Source of the DNA: Clarkia xantiana subsp. parviflora
Lineage: Eukaryota > Streptophyta > Magnoliopsida > Myrtales > Onagraceae
Assembly (NCBI GenBank): GCA_036873135.1
Contig: JAPTYO010000023.1
Coordinates: 2,429,834-2,493,833 of the forward strand
Direction: 5' to 3'
DNA: 64,000 bases
Shown here piece after piece: positions 1 to 11,354 of the stretch. Within the stretch, counting starts at the first letter, position 1. Every line of letters begins with the position of its first letter. The notes under the pieces were generated by a model that was given only the letters and a program-made list of their open reading frames with translations, did not search any database and was not told where the DNA came from. The position numbers and the translations under genes are program-made.

Positions 1-287
1 ATCAAACTTCAAATCGATAAATCCAGCCTTTAGAGTTGAATATTAGTGTAAAACATACTATTTACTTTTGATGAGCCAAGATGGAACTAACCTAGTATTG
101 CATTCAAAAGAGCCGGAACCTGGAAATGTTTCAGTTCAGATGCACCTAATTATTGTCGGATTCAAACTTATAAAGTAATTCAAGATCATAATAGATTGAT
201 CCAAAGTTCAATTAATTTAATTTTGATTCGCCCATCTAGTTAGTGTGTTTTTTCTTATCTTTTGTTTCGTTTTCTGCTCTAAAAAGT

Positions 288-360
288 TGATGTAAGCGTG
301 GATCTAACATGCGGCCGATAGATCTTCAGTCTCACTATCTCCCAACTGAGCTATCCCCAT
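288..360 (-). pseudogene. B-class tRNA-Phe pseudogene
   Basis: This 73-nt tRNA-Phe relative keeps the GAA anticodon, but the acceptor stem is destroyed (TGATG in place of TGCGG on the + strand), and the T arm and anticodon stem carry many changes. Confidence 0.8.
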
Positions 361-915
361 TTGTTGATGTTTTGAAGTTACTCAAGAAGTCCTAAACAAC
401 CTAGTTCGATTCTTCCATATTCAAATTTCAATTCTATAAATCCCATCAATTTGAGTCAACTTGAAATGATACAGTAATTTGAGCTCGAGCTGAATATTAG
501 TGTAAAAATTCTTATTTAATTATGATGAGCCAAATGGAACACGCCTATTATTGAGTTCAGAAGAGCCCCAACCTGGGAAAAACTCAGTTCAATATACATT
601 ATGTAAAGATTAAAATATCTTGAGCCAAATTTTAATTAATATAATTTTGATTCTCATTTATAGTTATTTCCTAAGTGCTTATCTTTTGTTTCGTTTTCGA
701 AATTCAAATTCCATTTCAGTAAATCTCATCATTGGGAGTCAACTTGACCTGATACAGTAATTTGAGCTCGAGTTGAATATGAGTGTAAAAATTAAAAAGA
801 ACACGCAAATTAGTGCGTTCAAATGAGCAAACACCTAGTAATGAAACGAAATAGCTTGAGCTTTGTTTGTATTAATCTAATTTAGATTCTCCCTGCTAAT
901 TAGTGTCTATGTTCG

Positions 916-924
916 TATCCCCGC
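916..924 (-). pseudogene. Nine-base relic of a deleted A1 tRNA-Phe
   Basis: Where the A1 tRNA should lie, only the first nine sense bases (TATCCCCGC on the + strand) remain. They are fused to the upstream GTTCGTATC motif. The short ATC/TATC match suggests a microhomology deletion. Confidence 0.6.
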
Positions 925-1018
925 TTGTTAAATTAGTGGACTTAAACAAGAAGCCCCATCCAACATAGTTCAACTCTTCCCTATTCAAACTTCAAATCGA
1001 TAAATCCAGCCTTTAGAG

Positions 1019-1975
1019 TATAGTGAAGGCGACGGTTACACCCATTCGGTCACACCCTAACGCCTCGTCTAACCGCTGCTTTCACTATACCAACTGCTCA
1101 ATCATTCTCTTTTCATTATGGCCACCAAATTCTCAAATATTTGGCTCTCCATGGAAGACCTCGCTAGCTAAAATGTGTAAATTACACATTTGTCCTCACA
1201 TCAATAGTGTTTTTTTATGGGTTAACAGGTCTTTTGGTCCATGATGTTTGACAACTTTTGGGTTTTGGTCCATGATGTTTTTTTTTACCTAGTTTTGGTA
1301 CCATATGTTTGCAGATTTTTTTCTAGTTTTGGTCTAACCGTTACATTCCGTCCATTTTTTGACATGTTCAAGTCACGTGATCCACTCTAAACTTTAAATT
1401 TAGTCCCTCTAATACTTTCTTAATCTTTTTTTTGTTCAATTTAGTCCCGAAGTTTCAAAATTGACCCAAATTGGACAATAGGTCCAATTGAAATTTTGAA
1501 ACTTCGGGACTAAATTGAACAAAAAAAAGGTTAGGAAAGTATTAGAGGGACTAAATTGAACAAAATTAAAAGCTTATGGTGGATCACGTGACTTGTACAT
1601 GTCAAAAAATGGACGGAATGTAACGGTCGGACCAAAAATAGAAAAAATCTGCAAACATATGGTACCAAAACTTGGAAAAAAAACATCATGGACCAAAACC
1701 AAAAAATGGTCAAACATCATGGACCAAAAGACCTGTTAACCCTTTTTTTTATTACATCAATAAAAATCTGTAAAATCAAATTTGTCCTCACATCAATAGT
1801 GTTTTGCATTGCATTGGAAGTGCTCTTTTGCATTCATTGGGGTGTATAGTATGAGAATAGTGTCTATTATCTATTACATCAATAAAAATCTGTAAATTCA
1901 AATTTGTCCTCACATCAATTGTGTCCTCATAAAAAAATAAAAATATGCTCATACTATATACCCCGTTCGGTCAAT
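1019..1975. mobile_element. Composite transposon insertion in the array
   Basis: The array sequence breaks off after CCTTTAGAGT near 1018. About 50 bp of array sequence (from TCAACTCTTCCCTA onward) recurs right after the insert near 1979. The insert has no array similarity. It contains AT-rich DNA, two copies of a TTACATCAATAAAAATCTGT motif (near 1752 and 1875), a short inverted pair (near 1840 and 1950), and a complete foldback element nested at 1219-1742. No coding capacity is visible. Confidence 0.7.
1219..1742. mobile_element. Foldback MITE, GGGTTAA family
   Basis: This element is an almost perfect hairpin of about 524 bp. It begins GGGTTAACAGG and ends CCTGTTAACCC, with arms of roughly 240 bp. 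The flanks are T-rich and compatible with, but not proof of, a 9-bp target duplication. It is a close relative of the element at 57,370-57,873. It is non-coding; open frames across it are incidental. Confidence 0.85.
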
Positions 1976-2281
1976 ATAATTCAACTCTTCCCTAATCAAA
2001 CTTCAAATCGATAAATCCAGCCTTTAGAGTTGAATATTAGTGTAAAACATACTATTTACTTTTGATGAGCCATGATGGAACTAACCTAGTATTGCATTCA
2101 AAAGAGCCGGAACCTGGAAATGTTTCAGTTCAGATGCACCTAATTATTGTCGGATTCAAACTTATAAAGTAATTCAAGATCATAATAGATTGAGCCAAAT
2201 TTCAATTAATCTAATTTTGATTCGCCCATCTAGTTAGTGTGTTTGTTCTTATCTTTTGTTTCGTTTTCTTCTCTAAAAAGT

Positions 2282-2354
2282 TGATATGAGCATGGATCTA
2301 ACATGTGACCGATAGATCTTCAGTCTCACTATCTCCCAACTGAGCTATCCCCAT
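2282..2354 (-). pseudogene. B-class tRNA-Phe pseudogene
   Basis: This is a 73-nt decayed tRNA-Phe. The GAA anticodon is retained, but the acceptor and T stems are disrupted. Confidence 0.8.
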
Positions 2355-2939
2355 TTGTTGATGTTTTGAACTTATTCAAGAAGTCCTAAACAACCTAGTT
2401 CGATTTTTCCATATTCAAATTTCAATTCTATAAATCCCATCAATTGAGTCAACTTGACATGATACATTAATTTGAGCTCGAGCTTAATATTAGTGTACAA
2501 ATTATTATTTAATTATGATGAGCCAAATGGAACACGCCTATTATTGAGTTCAGAAGAGCCCCAACCTGGGAAAAACTCAGTTCAATATACATTATGTAAA
2601 GATTAAAATATCTTGAGCCAAATTTTAATTAATATAATTTTGATTCTCATTTATAGTTATTTCCTAAGTGCTTATCTTTTGTTTCGTTTTCGAAATTCAA
2701 ATTCCATTTCAGTAAATCTCATCATTGGGAGTCAACTTGACCTGATACAGTAATTTGAGCTCGAGTTGAATATGAGTGTAAAAATTAAAAAGAACACGCA
2801 AATTAGTGCGTTCAAATGAGTAAGAACCTAGTAATGAAACGAAATAGCTTGAGCTTTGTTTGTATTAATCTAATTTAGATTCTCCCTGCTAATTAGTGTC
2901 TATGTTCTTATCTTTTGTCTTATTTTCTTCTCTAAAATA

Positions 2940-3012
2940 TTTGATGAGCGTGGATCGAACATGCGAGCTTCAGATCTTCAGTCCGATGCTCTCCCAACTA
3001 AGCTATTCCCGC
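2940..3012 (-). pseudogene. A-class tRNA-Phe, decayed
   Basis: It has the A1 position and length (73 nt) and anticodon GAA. The 3' acceptor strand, T stem, anticodon stem and D arm are all altered, so it is probably non-functional. Confidence 0.75.
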
Positions 3013-3392
3013 TTTTTGATTTATTAAACTTAAACAAGAAGCCCCAGCCAACCTAGTTCGACTTTTCCCTATTCAAACTTAAAATCAATAAATCCAGCAT
3101 TTTGAGTATAGTCGGCCTGATACAGTAATTCGAGCTCAAGTTGAATATTAGTGTAAGACGTACTATTTTCTTTTGATGAGCCAAGATGGAACAAAACTAG
3201 TATTACATTAAAACAAACTGGATCCTGAAAATAACTCGGTTCAAATGCACTCTGATTAGTGTCGGATTTGAATTTATACAGAAATTCTAGATCAGAATAG
3301 TTTTAGCCAAATTTCATTATTATTTTTTTTATTTGCACCTCTGGTTAGTGTGTATGTTCTTATATTTTGTTTCGTTTTCTTATCTAAAAAGA

Positions 3393-3465
3393 TTGCTTAA
3401 GCAGGGATCAAACATGCGACCTTTAGATCTTCAGTACCACCCTTTCCCAACGGAGCTATCCCCGC
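3393..3465 (-). pseudogene. C-class tRNA-Phe pseudogene
   Basis: This 73-nt relic has the 5' acceptor strand and anticodon GAA recognisable. The 3' acceptor strand and T arm are replaced by TTGCTTAAGC-type sequence. Confidence 0.75.
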
Positions 3466-3722
3466 TTGTTGATTTTTTGAACTTAAACAAGAAGTCAAAG
3501 CCAACCTACATCGAGTTTTTCATATTCAAATTTCAATGAATCCCATCATTTCGAGTAAACTTGACATGATATAGTAATTTGAGCTCGAGTTGAATATGAA
3601 TGTAAAAATTAAAAGGAACACGCATATTTGTGAGTTCAAATGAGCAAGAACCTGGTAATTTAGATTCTCTCTGGTTAGTGTCTATGTTCTTATATTTTGT
3701 TTCGTTTTCTTATCTAAAAAGA

Positions 3723-3784
3723 TTGCTTAAGCAAGGATCAAACATGCGACCTTTAGATCTTCAGTACCACCCTTTCGCAACGGA
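3723..3784 (-). pseudogene. Truncated C-class tRNA relic
   Basis: This is a C-class copy cut after CGCAACGGA. It is fused to the GTTAGTGTCTATG flank of the next A1 monomer, so the sense 5' end is missing. Confidence 0.7.
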
Positions 3785-3834
3785 TAGTTAGTGTCTATGT
3801 TTTTATCTTTTGTCTCAAATTCTTCACTTAAATA

Positions 3835-3907
3835 TGCGGTGAGCGTGGATCGAACACGCGACCTTCAGATGTTCAGTCTGACGCTCTCCCAACTAAGCTA
3901 TCCCCGC
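3835..3907 (-). tRNA. trnF-GAA: tRNA-Phe(GAA), near-intact
   Basis: It differs from the seven-copy consensus at two sites: C13 to T in the D stem (G-U pair tolerated) and G37 to C next to the anticodon. Position 37 is normally a modified purine in tRNA-Phe, so decoding may be impaired. Confidence 0.65.
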
Positions 3908-4289
3908 TTGTTTATTTACTAAACTTAAACAAGAAGCCCCAACCTACCTAGTTCGACTTTTCCCTATTTAAACTTCAAACCAATAAATCCAACCTTTTGA
4001 GTAAAGTCGACCTGATACAGTAATTTGAGCTCGAGTTGAATATTAGTGTAAGACGTACTATTTTCTTTTGATGAGCCAAGATGGAACAAAACTAGTATTA
4101 CATTAAAACAATCTGGAACCTGAAAAAGGCTCGGTTAAAATGCACTTTGATTAGTGTCGGATTCAAACTTATACATAAATTCTAGATCATAATAGTTTTA
4201 GCCAAATTTCATTATTTATTTATTTTCATTTGCACCTCTGGTTAGTGTGTATGTTCTTATATTTTGTTTCGTTTTCTTATCTTAAAAGA

Positions 4290-4361
4290 TTGCTTAGGCA
4301 ATGATCAAACATGCGACCTTAAATATTTAGTATCACCCTTTCCCTACGGTGCTATCCCCGC
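4290..4361 (-). pseudogene. C-class tRNA-Phe pseudogene
   Basis: This is a 72-nt relic with one base lost in the anticodon arm. The anticodon region reads as TAA rather than GAA. Confidence 0.75.
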
Positions 4362-4971
4362 TTGTTGATTTTTTGAACTTAAACAAGAAGTCAAAATCAA
4401 CCTAGATCGAGTTTTTCATATTCAAATTTCAATTCAAAGAATCCCATCAATTCGAGTAAACTTGACCTGATACAGTAATTTGGGGTCGAGCTGAATATTA
4501 GTATAAAAATTAATATTTAAATTTGAAGAGCAAAATGGAACACACCTATTATTTTGTTCAACTGAACGCGAACCTCGAAATGACTTAGTTCAGTACACCG
4601 TAAGTAAAGATTGAAATATGTTGAGCCAATCAATTAATTTAATTTTGATTCTCATTTATAGTAAGTGCCTAAGTTCCAGTCTTTTATTTAGTTTTCCATA
4701 TTCAAAATTAATTCAATAAATCTCAACCTTTCGAGTCAACATGACCTGATACAGCAATTTGAGATTGAGTTGAATATTAGTGTAAAAAATATAAGAAACA
4801 CGCCTTTTATTGCATTCAACTGAGCCCGAACATGGTAATGGCTCAGTTCAGTATAAAGTAATTCAAGATCGAAATAGATTATGCATTTCATTTCAATTAA
4901 CCAAAGTTAAGTTCTCCCGTCTAATTAGAGCATCTGTTCTCATCTTTTGTTTCGTTTTCTTCTCTAATATA

Positions 4972-5044
4972 TGCGGTGAGCGTGGATCGAACACGCGACT
5001 TTCAGATCTTCAGTCTGACGCTCTCTCAACTGAGTTATCCCCGC
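4972..5044 (-). tRNA. trnF-GAA: tRNA-Phe(GAA), A2, three changes
   Basis: This is a full 73-nt cloverleaf with anticodon GAA and a normal acceptor stem. G10 is A, one of the D-loop guanines is A, and G45 is A. The first two fall in box A and tertiary-contact positions, so it may be a young pseudogene. Confidence 0.55.
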
Positions 5045-5390
5045 TTGTTGAATTAGTGGACTTAAACAAGAAGCCCCATCCAACATAGTTCAACTCTTCC
5101 CTATTCAAACTTCAAATCGATAAATCCAGCCTTTAGAGTTGAATATTAGTGTAAAACATAGTATTTACTTTTGATGAGCCAAGATGGAACAAACCTAGTA
5201 TTACATTCAAAAGAGTTGGTACCTGGAAATGTTTCAGTTTAGATGCACCTAACTATTGTCGGATTCAAACTTATAAAGTAATTCAAGATCATAATAGATT
5301 GAGCCAAATTTCAATTAATCTAATTTTGATTCGCCCATCTAGTTAGTGTGTTTGTTCTTATCTTTTGTTTCGTTTTCTTCTCAAAAAAGT

Positions 5391-5463
5391 TGATGTGAGC
5401 ATGGATCTAACATGCGACCGATGGATCTTCCGTATCACTATCTCCCAACTGAGTTATCCCCGT
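5391..5463 (-). pseudogene. B-class tRNA-Phe pseudogene
   Basis: This is a 73-nt decayed copy. The anticodon triplet GAA survives within an altered loop, and the stems are disrupted. Confidence 0.8.
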
Positions 5464-6051
5464 TTGTTGATGTTTTGAACTTATACAAGAAGTCCTAAAC
5501 AACCTAGTTCGATTTTTAAATATTCAAATATCAATTCTATAAATCCCATCAATTTGAGTCAACTTGAAATGATACAGTAATTTGAACTCGAGATGAATAT
5601 TAGTGTAAAATTTATTATTTAATTATGATGAGCCAAATGGAACACGCCTATTATTGAGTTCAGAAGAGCCCCAACCTGGAAATGACTCAGTTCAGTATAC
5701 ATTATGTCAAGATCAAAATATCCCGAGCCAAATTTTAATTAATATAATTTTGATTCTTATTTATAGTTATTTCCTAAGTGCTTATCTTTTGTTTCGTTTT
5801 CCAAATTCAAATTCCATTTCAGTAAATCTCATCATTTGGAGTCAACATGACTTGATATAGTAATTTGAGCTCGAGTTGAATATGAGTGTAAAAATTAAAA
5901 GGAACACGCATATTTGTGCGTTCAAATGAGCAAGAACCTGCTAATGAAACGAAATAGCTTGAGCTTTGTCTGTATTAATCTAATTTAGATTCTCCCTTCT
6001 AATTAATGTGTCTATGTTCGTATCTTTTGTCTCAATTTCTTCTCTAAAATA

Positions 6052-6124
6052 TAGAGTGAGCGTGGAACGAACACGCGACCTTCAGATCTTCAGTTTAACG
6101 CTCACCGAACTGAGCTATCCCCGC
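6052..6124 (-). pseudogene. A1 tRNA-Phe, decayed
   Basis: It is an A1-position copy of 73 nt with anticodon GAA. Changes in the acceptor 3' strand, the T loop (GGAACG), the anticodon stem and the D stem make it a probable pseudogene. Confidence 0.7.
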
Positions 6125-6481
6125 TTGTTGATTTATTAAACTTAATCAAGAAGCCCCAGCCTACCTAGTTCGAATTTCCCTATTCAAACTTCAAATCAAT
6201 AAATCCAACCTTTTGAGTAAAGTCGACCTGATATAGTAATTTGATCTCGTGTTGAATATTAGTGTAAAACGTACTATTTTCTTTTGATGAGCCAAGATGG
6301 AATAAAACTAGTATTACATTAAAACAATCTAGAACCTGATTAGTGTCGGATTCAAACTTATACAAAAATTCTAGATCAGAATAGTTTTAGCCAAATTTCT
6401 TTTTTTTTTCTTTTTTTTCATTTGCACCTCTGGTTAGTGTGTATGTTCTTATATTTTGTTTCGTTTTCTTATCTTAAAAGA

Positions 6482-6527
6482 TGTCTTAAGCAATGATCAA
6501 ACATGCGACCTTAAATATTCAGTATCA
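6482..6527 (-). pseudogene. Truncated C-class tRNA relic
   Basis: This C-class copy ends after CAGTATCA. It is joined directly to the downstream ATTTCAATTCAATGAATCCCA flank, so the whole sense 5' half is deleted. Confidence 0.7.
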
Positions 6528-6757
6528 ATTTCAATTCAATGAATCCCACCTATTATTGTGTTCAACTGAACGCGAACCTCGAAATGACTTAGTTCAGTAC
6601 ACCGAAAGTCAAGATCCCGAACATGGTAATGGCTCAGTTCAGTATATAGTAATTCAAGATCGAAATAGATTGAGCATTTCATTTAACCAAATTTAAGTTC
6701 TCCCCTTTAATTAGAGCATCTGTTCTCATCTTTTGTTTCGCATTCTTCTCTAATATA

Positions 6758-6830
6758 TGCGGTGAGCGTGGATCGAACACGCGACCTTCAGATCTTCAGT
6801 CTCACGCTCTCCCAAATGAGCTATCCCCGC
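6758..6830 (-). tRNA. trnF-GAA: tRNA-Phe(GAA), A2, two changes
   Basis: It is a 73-nt tRNA with intact acceptor and T arms and GAA anticodon. C28 to G breaks one anticodon-stem pair, and a D-loop base (G15) is T. Confidence 0.6.
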
Positions 6831-7175
6831 TTGTTGAATTAGTGGACTTAAACAAGAAACCCCAGCCAACATAGTTAAACTCTTCCCTATTCAAACTTCA
6901 AATCGATAAATCCAGCCTGTAGAGTTGAATATTAGTGTAAAACATACTATCTACTTTTGATGAGTCAAGATGGAACAAACCTAGTATTACATTCAAAAGA
7001 GCTGGTACCTGGAAATGTTTCAGTTTAGATGCACCTAACTATTGTCGGATTCAAACTTATAAAGTAATTCAAGATCATAATAGATTGATCCAAATTTCAA
7101 TTAATCTAATTTTGATTCGCCCATCTAGTTAGTGTGTTTTTTCTTATCTTTATTTCATTTTCTTCTCTAAAAAGT

Positions 7176-7248
7176 TGATGTGAGCGTGGATCTAACATGC
7201 GACCGATAGATCTTAAATCTCACTATCTCCCAACTGAGCTATCCCCGT
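7176..7248 (-). pseudogene. B-class tRNA pseudogene, anticodon UAA
   Basis: It is a B-class relic of 73 nt in which G34 is T, so the anticodon reads UAA. The acceptor and T stems are disrupted. Confidence 0.8.
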
Positions 7249-7834
7249 TTGTTGATGTTTTGAAGTTACTCAAGAAGTCCTAAACAACCTAGTTCGATTT
7301 TTCCATATTCAAATTTCAATTCTATAAATCCCATCAATTTGAGTCAACTTGAAATGATACAGTAATTTGAGCTCGAGCTGAATATTAGTGTAAAAATTAT
7401 TATTTAATTATGATGAGCCAAATGGAACACGCCTATTATTGAGTTCAGAAGAGCCCCAACCAGGAAATGACTCAGTTCAGTATACATTATGTCAAGATCA
7501 AAATATCTTGAGCTAAATTTTAATTAATATAATTTTGATTCTCCTTTATAGTTATTTCCTAAGTGCTTATCTTTTGTTTCGTTTTCCAAATTCAAATTCC
7601 ATTTCAGTAGATCTCATCATTTGGAGTCAACTTGACCTGATACAGAAATTTGAGCTCGAGTTGAATCTGAATGTAAAAATTAAAATGAACACGCATATTT
7701 GTGCGTTCAAATGAGCAAGAACCTGGTAATGAAACGAAATAACTTGAGCTTTGTTTGTATTAATCTCATTTAGATTCTCTTTGCTAATTAGTGTCTATAT
7801 TCTTATCTTTTGTCTCAAATTCTTCTCTTAAATA

Positions 7835-7859
7835 TGCGGTGAGCGTGGATCGAACACGC

Positions 7860-7902
<43 letters not shown>

Positions 7903-7907
7903 CCCGC
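7835..7907 (-). tRNA. trnF-GAA: tRNA-Phe(GAA), consensus copy 1
   Basis: Cytosolic tRNA-Phe reads UUC/UUU codons. The sense sequence runs from GCGGGGATAGCTCAGTTGG to CACGCTCACCGCA. Anticodon GAA is flanked by C32/T33 and G37/A38, the T loop is TTCGATC, and there is no intron and no encoded CCA. It agrees with the plant cytosolic tRNA-Phe as I recall it. Upstream on the sense strand is CAACAA, fitting the CAA initiation motif of plant tRNA genes. No run of four or more T follows until about 150 nt downstream (7682-7685), so a normal close Pol III terminator is missing. Confidence 0.96.
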
Positions 7908-8286
7908 TTGTTGATTTACTAAACTTAAACAAGAAGCCCCAACCTACCTAGTTCGACTTTTCCCTATTTAAACATCAAATCAATAAATCCAACCTTTTGA
8001 GTAAAGTCGACCTGATACAGTAACTTGAGCTCGAGTTGAATATTAGTGTAAGACGTACTATTTTCTTTTGAAGAGCCAAGATGGAACAAAATTAGTATTA
8101 CATTAAAACAATCTGGAACCTGAAAAAGGCTCGGTTCAAATGCACTCTGATTAGTGTCGGATTAAAACTTATACAGAAATTGTAGATTCATAATAGTTTT
8201 AGCCAAATTTCATTATCTTTTTTCATTTGCACCTCTGGTTAGTGTGTATGTTCTTATGTTTTGTTTCGTTTTCTTATCTTAAAAGA

Positions 8287-8358
8287 TTGCTTAAGCAATG
8301 ATCAAACATGCGACCTTAAATATTTAGTATCACCCTTTCCCTACGGAGCTATCCGAGC
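8287..8358 (-). pseudogene. C-class tRNA-Phe pseudogene
   Basis: This is a 72-nt relic with the anticodon region reading TAA. The 5' acceptor strand is also mutated (TCCGAGC on the + strand). Confidence 0.75.
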
Positions 8359-8828
8359 TTATTGATTTTTTGAACTTAAACAAGAAGTCAAAAGCAATCT
8401 AGATCGAGTTTTTCATATTCAAATTTCAATTCAACGAAACCCATCATTTCGAGTAAACTTGACCTGATACAGTAATTTGGGGTCGAGCTGAATATTAGTA
8501 TAAAAATTACTATTTAAATTTGAAGTGCAAAATGGAACCCACCTATTATTGTGTTCAACTGAACGCGAGCCTCGAAATGACTTAATTTAATTTAATTTTG
8601 ATTCTCATTTATAGTAAGTGCCTAGTTTCCAATCTTTAATTTAGTTATCAACATTCAAAATTAATTCAATAAATCTCATCATTTCGAGTCAACACACCTT
8701 TTATTGCATTCATTCAATTGAGCCCGAACATGGTAATGTTTAGTCTAATTCAATTAACCAAATTTAAGTTCTCCCCTCCAATTAGAGCATCTTTTCTCAT
8801 CTTTTGTTTCGTTTTCTTCTCTAATATA

Positions 8829-8901
8829 TGAGGTGAGCGTGGATCGAACACGCGACCTTCAGATCTTCAGTCTGACGCCCTCCCAACTGAGCTATCCCCG
8901 C
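8829..8901 (-). tRNA. trnF-GAA: tRNA-Phe(GAA), A2, two changes
   Basis: It is 73 nt with anticodon GAA. A23 to G keeps a G-U pair, while G71 to T breaks the second acceptor pair. Function is uncertain. Confidence 0.65.
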
Positions 8902-9247
8902 TTGTTGAATTAGTGGACTTAAACCAGAAACCCCAGCCAACATAGTTAAACTCTTCCCTATTCAAACTTCAAATCGATAAATCCAGCCTGTAGAGTTGAA
9001 TATTAGTGTAAAACATACTATCTACTTTTGATGAGTCAAGATGGAACAAACCTAGTATTACATTCAAAAGAGCTGGTACCTGGAAATGTTTCAGTTTAGA
9101 TGCACCTAACTATTGTCGGATTCAAACTTATAAAGTAATTCAAGATCATAATAGATTGATCCAAATTTCAATTAATCTAATTTTGATTCGCTCATCTAGT
9201 TAGTGTGTTTTTTCTTATCTTTTGTTTCGTTTTCTTCTCTAAAAAGT

Positions 9248-9320
9248 TGGTGTGAGCGTGGATCTAACATGCGACCGATAGATCTTCAATCTCACTATCT
9301 CCCAACTGAGCTGTCCCCGG
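9248..9320 (-). pseudogene. B-class tRNA-Phe pseudogene, GAA type
   Basis: This B-class relic has GAA and the GCTGTCCCC variant. Both match the copy at 19,969 and not its immediate neighbours at 7,176 and 11,355. Confidence 0.8.
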
Positions 9321-9906
9321 TTGTTGATGTTTTGAAGTTACTCAAGAAGTCCTAAACAACCTAGTTCGATTTTTCCATATTCAAATTTCAATTCTATAAA
9401 TCCCATCAATTTGAGTCAACTTGAAATGATACACTAATTTGAGCTCGAGCTGAATATTATTGTAAATATTATTATTTAATTATGATAAGCCAAATGGAAC
9501 ACGCCTATTATTGAGTTCAGAAGAGCCCCAACCAAGAAATGACCCAGTTCAGTATACATTATGTCAAGATCAAAATATCTTGAGCTAAATTTTAATTAAT
9601 ATAATTTTGATTCTCCTTTATAGTTATTTCCTAAGTGCTTATCTTTTGTTTCGTTTTCCAAATTCAAATTCCATTTCAGCAAATCTCATCATTTGGAGTC
9701 AACTTGACCTGATACAGAAATTTGAGCTCGAGTTGAATATGAATGTAAAAATTAAAAGGAACACGCATATTTGTGCGTTCAAATGAGCAAGAACCTGGTA
9801 ATGAAACTAAATAATTTGAGCTTTGTTTGTATTAATCTAATTTATATTCTTTCTGCTAATTAGTGTCTATCTTCTTATCTTTTGCCTCAAATTCTTCTCT
9901 TAAATA

Positions 9907-9933
9907 TGCGGTGAGCGTGGATCGAACACGCGG

Positions 9934-9974
<41 letters not shown>

Positions 9975-9979
9975 CCCGC
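9907..9979 (-). tRNA. trnF-GAA: tRNA-Phe(GAA), A1, one change
   Basis: It is identical to the consensus except for T47 to C in the variable loop, an unpaired position. It is likely capable of folding and function. Confidence 0.85.
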
Positions 9980-10358
9980 TTGTTGATTTACTAAACATAA
10001 ACAAGAAGCCCCAACCTACCTAGTTCGACTTTTCCCTATTTAAACTTCAAATCAATAAATTCAACCTTTTGAGTAAAGTCAACCTGATACAGTAATTTGA
10101 GCTCGAGTTGAATATTAGTGTAAGACGTACTATTTTCTTTTGATGAGCCAAGATGGAACAAAACTAGTATTACATTAAAACAATTCTGAACCTGAAAAAG
10201 GCTCGGTTCAAATGCACTCTGATTAGTGTCGGATTCAAACTTATACAGAAATTGTAGATCAGAATAGTTTTAGCCAAATTTCATCATTTTTTTTTCATTT
10301 GCACCTCTGGTTAGTGTGCATGTTCTTATATTTTGTTTCGTTTTCTTATCTTAAAAGA

Positions 10359-10430
10359 TTGCTTAAGCAATGATCAAACATGCGACCTTAAATATTTAGT
10401 ATCACCCTTTCCCTACGGAGCAATCCGAGC
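10359..10430 (-). pseudogene. C-class tRNA-Phe pseudogene
   Basis: This is a 72-nt relic with TAA in the anticodon region and a mutated acceptor strand (CAATCCGAGC). Confidence 0.75.
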
Positions 10431-10936
10431 CTATTGATTTTTTGAACTTAAACAAGAAGTCAAAAGCAATCTAGATCGAGTTTTTCATATTCAAATTTCA
10501 ATTCAACGAAACCCATCATTTCGAGTAAACTTGACCTGATACAGTAATTTGGGGTCGAGCTGAATATTAGTATAAAAATTATTATTTAAATTTGAAGAGC
10601 AAAATGGAACCCACCTATTATTGTGTTCAACTGAACGCGAACCTCGAAATGACTTAATTTAATTTAATTTTGATTCTCATTTATAGTAAGTGCCTAGTTT
10701 CCCATCTTTAATTTAGTTTTCAACATTCAAAATTAATTCAATAAATCTCATCATTTCGAGTCAATACACCTTTTATTGCATTCATTCAATTGAGCCCGAA
10801 CATGGTAATGTTCAGTCTAATAGTAATTCAAGATCGAAATAGATTGAGCATTTCATTTCAATTAACCAAATTTAAGTTCTCCCCTCCAATTAGAGCATCT
10901 TTTCTCATCTTTTGTTTCGTTTTCTTCTCTAATATA

Positions 10937-10963
10937 TGCGGTGAGCGTGGATCGAACACGCGG

Positions 10964-11004
<41 letters not shown>

Positions 11005-11009
11005 CCCGC
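10937..11009 (-). tRNA. trnF-GAA: tRNA-Phe(GAA), A2, one change
   Basis: It is the consensus with T47 to C, the same variant as the A1 copy at 9,907. An identical variant in adjacent A1 and A2 monomers suggests exchange between the two classes. Confidence 0.85.
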
Positions 11010-11354
11010 TTGTTGAATTAGTAGACTTATTCAAGAAGCCCCAGCCAACATAGTTCAACTCTTCCCTATTCAAACTTCAAATCGATAAATCAAGCATGTA
11101 GAGTTGAATATTAGTGTAAAACATACTATCTACTTTTGATGAGTCAAGATGGAACAAACCTAGTATTACATTCAAAAGAGCTGGTACCTGGAAATGTTTC
11201 AGTTTAGATGCACCTAACTATTGTCGGATTCAAACTTATAAAGTAATTCAAGATCATAATAGATTGATCCAAATTTCAATTAATCTAATTTTGATTCGCC
11301 CATCTAGTTAGTGTGTTTTTTCTTATCTTTATTTCATTTTCTTCTCTAAAAAGT

